Source: Intoshia linei (taxonomy: Eukaryota > Orthonectida > Rhopaluridae). Taken from it: a stretch of DNA of 53,684 nucleotides. Within the stretch, counting starts at the first letter, position 1; each line of letters starts with the position of its first letter. The position numbers were made by a program, and so were the translations under genes. The notes beneath the pieces are model-generated. The model saw only the letters and a program-made list of their open reading frames with translations, was not told where the DNA came from and ran no database searches. The stretch covers positions 1-53,684 of the forward strand of contig LWCA01000107.1 of NCBI GenBank assembly GCA_001642005.1. Reading direction: 5' to 3'. Below are positions 46,174-53,684 of the stretch, one piece after another.

Positions 46174-47451
46174 TTCAACTATATTTTCACGTTGGATTTT
46201 GCAATGATGGATAATTTAATATGAATCGAATTTTATTATAATGAATTTATTATTGCATTATTATTTTTACGTCTTATGGAAGTACCAGTGCATGTAGTGT
46301 ACATTGTACAACAGAAGAATAAATCAGAATTTTCTAATGTAGAGATGTATGTCAAAAACCATACGATTTTTAAATGTGTAAAAATATGAATTATTGATGG
46401 TTCAACTATATTGGCTTAACATCCACATTTAGGATTAAATATTGAGTTAGTAAAGACTCTTGACTCAAAAGTAATTATCGTTTCAGACAATTTTAACAGA
46501 ATCGAATGAAACTTATCAAAATAGAAATAATCAACGAGTTACCTAGCTTAGCATAAATAAGATTGCTACAGTAATTACTCAAATCAAGTCAATTGAATGA
46601 AATCATAAGGTATTTTTCATTTACATTGTATAAATCGTATTCCGTAATAGTTAATCGTTTCATGTAAAAAAGGAATTTACTAATAGTGGGCAAGCAATCT
46701 TTGTGACTTTGAAAAATTAATTTAGAATCCAGGGAAAACCCTTAAAATAAATTTTCTGAATTAACCATTTTCCAGGACTTTGGAGGTACTCATGAACCAT
46801 GTTCAGAATGTCTACAAAAGTTTATAAAAATAATATGGTTATTAAAAAAATCGTATTGTACATTTTATCCAAAAGTTGGTAAGATACATTGATTTTTATT
46901 TGAAATTAACAGAAGCGAAAATTAGAGACCATTGATTTTGAAAAAAACCAGTATAAAAAATTCTTTTGGTTTGCTTTGTAACAAAATTTAGTCAATTCAT
47001 ATCTATCAGAAATCAGTATTTAATTATTTATTATAAATTTAGGCCAATTAATTGTTTTATTAATTGTTCAAACAATATGTTTTTTTAATTAACACTCACT
47101 TGTTTATTTTGGAATCATATCAACTAAAATCTAAATTTTAATTTTTTACTACTTTTTTTTATTTTGATGTGGGCTTTTTTAATTGAAGGTTTTCCAAAAC
47201 AAATAGTTGCCTTTTAATTAAATAAATTAAAATTAAATATATATGTACAGTAAAGTTTCAAAATATCAAAATATGTTTTCCAAATCTTTATGGGCCGTCG
47301 CTTTACAAATGTTGCTAAACAACAATACTTTGAGAAGCACAGGTACTGTTGACCACGATGTCAAATTAAGATGATTAAACTATAACTTGATTAAAATAAT
47401 TGGCAACGATTATATTTAAAAATATTTTAACCAAAAATCAATAGTGAGCAC
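46174..47451. other. Gap between MPHOSPH6 and the SLC35A gene
   Basis: Should contain both promoters. Two open stretches could be unplaced exons: about 46765-46890 (reading THEPCSECLQKFIKII in one frame) and an ATG frame at 47273-47342 (MFSKSLWAVALQMLLNNN) that ends at a plausible GT donor. Neither could be joined in phase to a neighbour or matched to a family. Confidence 0.3.
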
Positions 47452-48504
47452 ATGTCTAATTTCAGAATGCAAGAAAAAAACCACCAAAGTGTACAGCAAA
47501 GACCAATGCTAATCAAATATACATGCTTGTTCTTATTAACATTGCAAAACTGCTGTTTGATATTAATGATGGCATACTCTAGACAGAGATACGATGTTTC
47601 TACAGGGAAACTCTATTTTGTGTCAACTGCTGTAATGTTGTTTAAAGTAATTACTAATTTTATACTTTAGGTAGTTTTTGCAGAATTGGTGAAAATAATT
47701 ACATCAATCATTATTGTAGTTGTCCAACAAATTAGGGCATCTGAAAATATTTTTTCGCATTTCTACCAAGAATTATTTACAGACTATGTTGACTTTGTCA
47801 AAATATCTGTACCAGGAGTAATTTACATGATCCAGAACAATTTATCTTATATTGCCATTTCAAATTTGGATGCGACTACTTTTCAGGTAAGTTACCAACT
47901 GAAAATTTTAACAACCGGTCTTTTTTCAGTTATTTTACTTGGAAAAAAATTGACAATTAGACAATGGATCTCCCTTTTTCTATTATTTGTAGGAATATCC
48001 TTGGTCCAGCTAGACAACCCCACAATCCAAAATAGTATAGATTCAATTGACACTGAAAAGTCAAAATTTGTCGGTATATCGATGGTTGGGATTGTCTGTC
48101 TAACTTCTGGTTTTGCAGGAGTGTATTTTGAAAAAGTTCTTAAGGGATCCAACAAAACGTTATGGATACGAAACATACAAATGAGCGCTGTAGGTCTCAT
48201 ATCTGGAGTATTTCTCATGATGTACAGAGATTATGAAAACATTCAATTATTTGGCATTTTACATGGCTATGATTTTATTGTGTATACAATTATATTCTTA
48301 CAAGCCTTTGGAGGACTTTTAGTCGCCTGTGTTGTTAAATATGCTGATAATATTTTAAAAGGCTTTTCTACTTCCATTTCTATCATTTTATCCTGCTTAT
48401 TTTCCTTGTATATTTTCAACTATATTTTTGGATACATATTCATTTGTGGTGTTGGAATAGTTTCTTATTCTGTATATATGTATGCTAGATATGCTGCTGT
48501 ATAA
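47452..48504 (+). CDS. SLC35A-type nucleotide-sugar transporter (UDP-galactose / UDP-GlcNAc type)
   Basis: Golgi membrane antiporter importing UDP-sugar in exchange for UMP. Two exons, 47452-47646 and 47671-48504, joined over a 24-nt intron (MLFK then VVFAELVK); 342 residues, normal for the family. Signature regions: TLQNCCLILMMAYSR in the first span, VPGVIYMIQNNLSYIAISNL, and DATTFQVSYQLKILTTGLFS then LLGKKL, near-identical to the SLC35A1-A3 consensus; later GFAGVYFEKVLKGS and GGLLVACVVKYADNILKGF. These favour the SLC35A2/A3 branch, but the substrate cannot be read from sequence. The GT in FQVSYQ (47887) could look like a donor but is coding, as in homologues. Confidence 0.9.
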
Positions 48505-48621
48505 TTTTAATTTACATTGAATTGTATTTTTTTATTAAAAGTTTTAATTTGAATTAATGTTTATTGTGATTAATTTATGAAGAAGACAATATTTTTTGTA
48601 CAACGAAATAAATGCAGATTT

Positions 48622-48840
48622 ATGTCAATGTTTTCCAAAATTGAAAAAGTGGACTTTAAGCCTATTCCAGCTTCATTTCCTTTGCCGAAATCAAACAGCG
48701 AAGCCGACTTTTTGGTATGTTTTTGTTAATTAATTTGTTTATCATTTATCATATCCATTATCGTACGTTATAGTACAAAATAGAATCTATCATACGTTTT
48801 CAAGTGAATGGCTCATTAACGAAAACAGGGCATATGTTTT
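48622..48840 (+). CDS. Possible two-exon fragment of an unidentified gene
   Basis: An ATG frame 48622-48714 (MSMFSKIEKVDFKPIPASFP and on to SEADFL) ends at a clean GT donor. After 59 nt an AG acceptor at 48772-48773 restores phase 0 (YKIESIIRFQ). Further plausible coding pieces in other frames follow to about 48975 (EYAVLYLWFEEIRNFQ, then KYLCWLICP), but I could not join them in phase. No family recognised. Transposon debris begins about 80 bp later, so the gene may be cut short. Confidence 0.35.
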
Positions 48841-49054
48841 CGATATCCGGTTGAGTACGCAGTTTTATATTTATGGTTCGAGGAAATACGAAATTTCCAG
48901 AAACCTGACGATAAATGAAAAGTAGGAAAAATATCTTTGCTGGCTAATTTGTCCTTGCATACATTTATATATGATGCCGGATAGCTAACGATTTTTGTGT
49001 GTTTACTTAATTGCATATAATCAATGTAAAGATTGAATCGATAAAGAACTTGTA

Positions 49055-49260
49055 CACTCCGTCCAATAATTATAACAACACCATCATTTTGTTAATGACA
49101 ATTATATTTGTGGATTAAAATTTATGAAAATTGGCATGTTGGACATGCACAGTGTAAGGTTGTCATATTAAAAAAAATCAAAATTAACTAAAGTTTTTTA
49201 ATAACAACGTTAAAAATACAAAAACACGAGTGTCCATAAATTATAACAACACAACTGTTT
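49055..49260. mobile_element. Tc1-like inverted repeat with IR/DR structure, left end only
   Basis: After TA (49053-49054) comes 'cactccgtccaataattata' then 'acaacacc', and about 175 bp later a direct copy, 'gagtgtccataaattataac' then 'aacacaac' (about 49228-49254). Paired direct repeats in one inverted repeat are typical of IR/DR Tc1 elements. No transposase or right end is visible; the sequence runs straight into the truncated MULE copy. Confidence 0.5.
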
Positions 49261-49281
49261 ATTAATTATGATTGTAATTAT

Positions 49282-51169
49282 TAAGTTGAACAAGTACATG
49301 TGGCTTTTTCCAATTTTGATTTATTTATAATTACCACAATAACCAATGATGTGCTTTCCTTGAAATGATTGAAATTTTTGTAGGATTTGGCTTGATATGT
49401 GTTAATTTCGTAATCCAAATCAACATTTTTCATATTAGAAATTATATAACATTAAGTCACATCATTGGTTAATGTTTTTTTGCGGACTAGTTGATTTTCT
49501 TTGGCCCATGAATAAGCATTAGTCCATTCTTTAGTTTCTAATCTGGAATTACTTGAATATTGGAGATATTCTAAAAAATGAATATATTGATTAAATGTGC
49601 TATATTATGTTTAAACAAATAAATAATTACGTTTCCTATCTAGAGACCAAATCGATAAAATGTCCTTATATATTACACTAAAAAATTGATTCAGTGGAAT
49701 GCGCTCCCTAAAGGTCATTGGTCGTTTAATTACATCATTAGTGGCCTCTAGAGAATTGTTTGTTGATGGAATATTTAAAACTGCGCTCTCATACCAGCTT
49801 TTGCAAATCCATTGTTTAATAAAATACTGACAAAATTTAGTGTACTGATTCCACTTTGTCAGAAATAAATTCTTCGCGACGTTGTAGATATCAATCGACG
49901 AAGAAATTTGAAGAAAATTTATATCTCGACGAAGTTCTATTCTGTCACATTTAGGTATAACGCAAAAGCTAGTATGCTTCGTGATAGCTTTTATTATATG
50001 GAAAAAACAATATATTCTTTTTTCCATAATGAAAACTTCAAATGCTTTTGTAATTGCTGAAGAACTATCCGCTATTAAAACCCTTGGATCCATTAAACCA
50101 TTATTGTCACCAACTTCCTTAATCAATGATTGGAATAAAAATTTAAAATCATTCGATTTTTCATCTGTTGTAATCGCAATACCGCCAGGATGAAACTTTC
50201 GATTTATATCACTTCTACCTATCATTGATACTGGATACCCCTGATAAATCAGCTTGTACGTTGCGTCAGTTTGAAGGAAATGAGAATTGTTTATCAATTT
50301 TAAAAGTCGGGTGTAGAAAAAAATATTCTAATATTATTATCATTTGTTTGATAATTCACAACATAAGAAAAATCACAATTTTCAGGTATCTTGGTATTAG
50401 ATACACAGAATTGGTTGACATGATTTAAATTTATATCATATGGACCAAATTTTTTTTTCTTCAGAATGTGAAGAAAATTTACGATTCGAGATTATATGGG
50501 TAATACAACATTTCTTGATTATAAAATCCTCATTATTTGATGAGGTTTTTTACTTCCTTCGTTAAATAAATTAGATTTAATGTCTTTCAATTGATTTGTT
50601 AAACCTAATTGTGGTTTAGTATGTTTATGCTCACAAATGTAGTCATATATTGATACATCCATGTTTTTAGAGTGGTATAACAAATATTTAGTAGCTGGAC
50701 ATGCGTCAGGTCCTCTCCTCACAGATTCATTACAATAATAAAATATTTTATAACTTTCGTGAATTATTACGGTTTTTAATTTTCCAATGTCTTTCAGTGT
50801 ATTTTTTGCTTCTGTTTCAGATGCATACTTTTTATTTCATTTATAAAATTTTTTTTTTCTTTGATATTATTGTGTTCATAAATTTTTCTATCTGGTGATA
50901 AATCGTAATTTTAACAATCAGAAAGCATACGATAATTATATGATAATACAAATATAAGTTATAAAAAAGTTTATTTTATTGATGCAAAAATTTAAATTAA
51001 TTGACGCTTTATAATATTCAATTGCTAAGTTAAAAAAGTGCTATTTTAAATAATTTAAGTGCTAAATGTTGGAATTTAATTGACACTTTATAATATTTAA
51101 TTGCTAAGTGAAATAAGTTTTATTTTAAATAAATTAAGTGCTAAATGTCGAAATTAAATGACGCTTTAA
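49282..51169 (-). mobile_element. Second MULE copy, truncated, opposite orientation
   Basis: Nearly identical to 33558-35370 on the other strand. The transposase core (minus ORF 49611-50297) differs from the first copy by only a few residues and keeps the glutamate region NNSLEATN missing there. It carries its own defects: a stop at about 50519-50521 (TAA for GAA) and another early break near 50845. Homology ends abruptly at 49282 inside the SWIM-finger codons. The 5' end (right side) has the inverted repeat at about 51135-51169 and extra subterminal repeats of about 80 bp (51001-51169, 'aagtgctaaatgt' three times). Confidence 0.87.
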
Positions 51170-51915
51170 TTTTATTTCGTTTGTAACAAATGTTTTGTTT
51201 AAGGAATATTTCATTTAACGAACGTCGAAAATTGATAAACTCTGTTAATATTATGGGTCAATATAAATAGATTAATCGTGATTTATGGTTATTTTTACAT
51301 TTATAATATTTTCGTTAAATGAGATTTTGACTGTATCTAACAAACAAAGTGTTGTGTAAAGTTATTATAGATAAGTTTGTTTAAGAATTAAAATTAATTT
51401 ATCTATGTTTAGAAAAATCTCGCTCTATTTATGCTTCCGATATTGACATTTTTAATATTAACGACCAACGTTCGATGCAAAGGAAATTCATATAAATTAA
51501 TATTCATATCTAACAATTTTAAATGTATCAGTTGACTAACTTCTTTTTCAAAATCTATATGCTTGAAAATAGGAATGACAGAAGTTACCCATTTTTTATA
51601 TAACAATTCCTGATCGTCTACATATATAAATAATGATTAACTTTGTGGAATTATATGTTATATCAGATGAGAAATCACTGAGATAATATTACAGTAATAA
51701 AACGTTAAATAATCCGTGTATGATTTCGATAATTTCGTGTATTATTCAATAACTTGGTGTATGAAAAAGAATTTACTCTTATTTATATACATATAATACA
51801 TGTATTACAAAAAAACTGCTGTTTATTTTAGTTGTTAACAGCTGCACTCGTTTCTGTTAAAATAAACATCACGCGCTGTTAAAACAAAAAAAACAGCACT
51901 GCTGTTACCAATCCT
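51170..51915. other. Gap with one unrecognised minus-strand frame
   Basis: AT-rich. A minus-strand ORF at 51409-51606 (65 codons, containing FKHIDFEKEVSQLIHLKL and INLYEFPLHRTLVV) has a protein-like composition but no family I recognise; it may be an exon or part of a decayed element. Around 51830-51905 'ctgttaaaa' and 'aacagcactg' recur in inverted orientation. Confidence 0.3.
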
Positions 51916-51919
51916 GATC

Positions 51920-52495
51920 ATCAGACATAAAATGACGTTTTACTGATTTTTTAGAATGGGAGGCTCTTTTGTAGTTAGGTGCTTTTGTTTTTCCTAAGAA
52001 GAATTTTACTACATTAGTAAACGCCACCCAGGCATTCAATTCTGCAGATTTACAGATTATAATCTGTAAATAACTCAACATTTAAGGAATGAAAAAATTT
52101 ACAAAATATTATAATAAAGTGACACAAATTTTACTTGGGAAGGTTTTTCCCGTATGTAGGTAATTAATTATTTCTCTACAATGTGTATCTGATTTTTGAG
52201 ATTCAATGAGTAATAAATTATGTTTGCTGTTATGAATAGAAAATAATGTTGATAGGGCATCCGCAGACAAATTTTGTTTACCAGGTCTATATGATATCTC
52301 AAAATCATACTCTTCGAGTAATTGTAATTATCTAAATTTTATTCTTGAAAGTTTGGATGATTCTCTTTAGCAAACTATAGGGTTATGTTTGGAAGGATGT
52401 AAAATTTTTTTCCGTGAAGATATTTATGGAACCGTTGTACTGCCCAGATAACTGCAAATAATTCTTTATCAATGACACTACAGTTTAATTGGTGT
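51920..52495 (-). mobile_element. Ty3/gypsy retrotransposon fragment (RNase H region), degraded
   Basis: On the minus strand from 52490 the frame reads NCSVIDKELFAVIWAVQRF then YLHGKKF, the start of the gypsy RNase H domain. After a stop and a frameshift it resumes as LEEYDFEISYRPGKQNLSAD then ALS, the classical end of that domain, and runs towards a zinc-finger-like stretch (about 52200-52140). No LTRs or integrase could be seen. Clearly non-functional. Confidence 0.8.
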
Positions 52496-52967
52496 TAGAT
52501 AATTTATATTGTTAAACTCTTAATAAATTAATTATTGTTCACTTTAATTTTTTTATATATTTTGCATCGCCTAGTAAAAAAGTCAAATCGCCAACTAGTG
52601 GCCGATATCGTCCAAGTTGTGACACACTGCAGTAGACGCTATTCATAACATTTTTATGGTTTTGTAATGGAAAATGTTATACAATAATGTAAACGTTAAT
52701 TTTTTGATCTTTATTATTATATTTTTAAAATAATGTATAACGAGTCGTTATTAACGACACACAAAATAATTTGTTAATAATATTTAATTATATTATATAT
52801 TCAACATAATATTTTGTAATTTATATGTAAAGTCTTAAAGAATATTATAAATCTTTAATTAACAATAGATTCAACACCTCTTTTATCTCTTTTGTGTTGC
52901 GTCTAATAGGACCTTTAAGTTCATCCTTAAATATCTCCACTCTATAACCATTGTGATATAGTTCTTT

Positions 52968-53243
52968 TTATGTCATTGCTTTTTTAACTGGTATACCATC
53001 GAAATTGTACGTCGTTCTATTAACTTTATCTTCTATATTCAATTTTTTACGATCTAAGCTGTCTTGTGCAATTTGTTTTATTCTATTATTGTATGCCTCT
53101 TGGCCAAACGTTTCCAGAAATTGCTGTTCACTTAACACTAAAAAAGCATCTTTTGTTACTACATTAGTACACATATTATATTTTACTTCCGGTTTATTCG
53201 GTTTAACGTGATCAATAATCGATGTTATTCTCTTATAGTCCGG
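52968..53243 (-). CDS. Unrecognised frame, possibly part of a decayed element
   Basis: Minus-strand frame open from a stop at about 53246 to TGA/TAA near 52968; its only ATG is at 53174. It contains DHVKPNKPEVKYNM, then DAFLVLSEQQFLETFGQEA, then LDRKKLNIEDKVNRTTYNF. The composition and absence of low complexity suggest true coding ancestry. Related-looking pieces continue on both sides (VEKVKFNEIQHTTKAI near 53390) but are broken by stops. No family recognised; it may be a mobile-element gene or a multi-exon host gene running off the window. Confidence 0.35.
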   Translation of the reverse strand, partial: PDYKRITSIIDHVKPNKPEVKYNMCTNVVTKDAFLVLSEQQFLETFGQEAYNNRIKQIAQDSLDRKKLNIEDKVNRTTYNFDGIPVKKAMT

Positions 53244-53684
53244 TGATTAATTTGTTTTAATACGGTGTCAATAGCTACGTGTTTTAACAGTTTTATTGAC
53301 TGTACCTTCGATCACTTCACAATTTGATATTTCTTTTATATTTACATTAATCGCTTTAGTGGTATGTTGTATTTCATTAAATTTAACCTTTTCTACATAT
53401 ATTTTGAAGTCTTTGTAATCTTTAATTTTAAAGATTAAATATAATATGTCTCACAAATATTTTAGACATATTTGTAATTTGGTTTTTAAATCAATTGACT
53501 CGCTTTATTTCGATAATATAAATAACAAATTAGTTTATTTTACATAGTAGACAATGCATAATACAATTTAAACAGTAAAAAATAGAAGCATTACCTATGA
53601 TGTGTCACTTATAGGATGAGTTAATTGTGGTATTAGGTCGTTTTTTTAACAAAATTAAAAAGTTTATTTGATTACATTAAAAAT

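Noticed and set aside
47273-47342. ATG frame ending at a GT donor upstream of the SLC35A gene
   Set aside because: Could not be joined in phase to the transporter, whose own ATG at 47452 gives a normal-length protein.

Overview
This is a fragment of a nuclear animal genome. It is very AT-rich. All introns that could be placed are GT-AG and most are only about 33-60 nt long. The genes point to a metazoan: a true beta-catenin with an intact phosphodegron and a C-terminal PDZ-type tail, CABIN1, ORC4, MPHOSPH6, mitochondrial propionyl-CoA carboxylase alpha and TOM40. Protein divergence, gene compactness and tiny introns would suit a miniaturised or parasitic invertebrate (an orthonectid-like animal is one guess), but the sequence does not prove a taxon.

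Layout, left to right: 3' end of an unidentified gene (1-111); ORC4 (+, 860-4614); phosphatidylserine synthase PTDSS (-, 4619-6213), whose stop lies 4 bp from that of ORC4; a nested DNA-transposon block (7067-8257); a WD40 protein (-, 8478-10099); a repeat-rich gap; beta-catenin (+, 12670-14905, ten exons); TOM40 (-, 15651-18070); CABIN1/HIR3-like (+, 19009-25229); PCCA (+, 26343-38139, 22 exons, introns loaded with transposons); a Tc1 remnant and satellite-like arrays (38.7-42.4 kb); TMEM165/GDT1 (+, 42745-44266); MPHOSPH6 (-, 44368-46173); an SLC35A nucleotide-sugar transporter (+, 47452-48504); a doubtful short gene; then transposon debris (a second MULE copy, Tc1 inverted repeat, Ty3/gypsy RNase H) to the end.

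Most single-frame ORFs in such a genome are only exons, so the genes here were rebuilt by joining exons with matching phase and by alignment to remembered family patterns. Every listed junction preserves frame. The genes do not form a pathway. They are scattered housekeeping functions: replication origin (ORC4), phospholipid synthesis (PTDSS), Wnt signalling and transcription (beta-catenin), mitochondrial import and propionate metabolism (TOM40, PCCA), chromatin (CABIN1), RNA exosome (MPHOSPH6), Golgi ion and sugar transport (GDT1, SLC35A).

I found no rRNA, tRNA, CRISPR array or candidate for a wholly new system. The points most worth a second look are the trimmed beta-catenin, an ORC4 lacking recognisable Walker motifs, a shared frameshift in two MULE copies, nested transposons with exact 8-bp target duplications, and satellite-like arrays carrying a conserved AACCACAAATTACCC-type motif.
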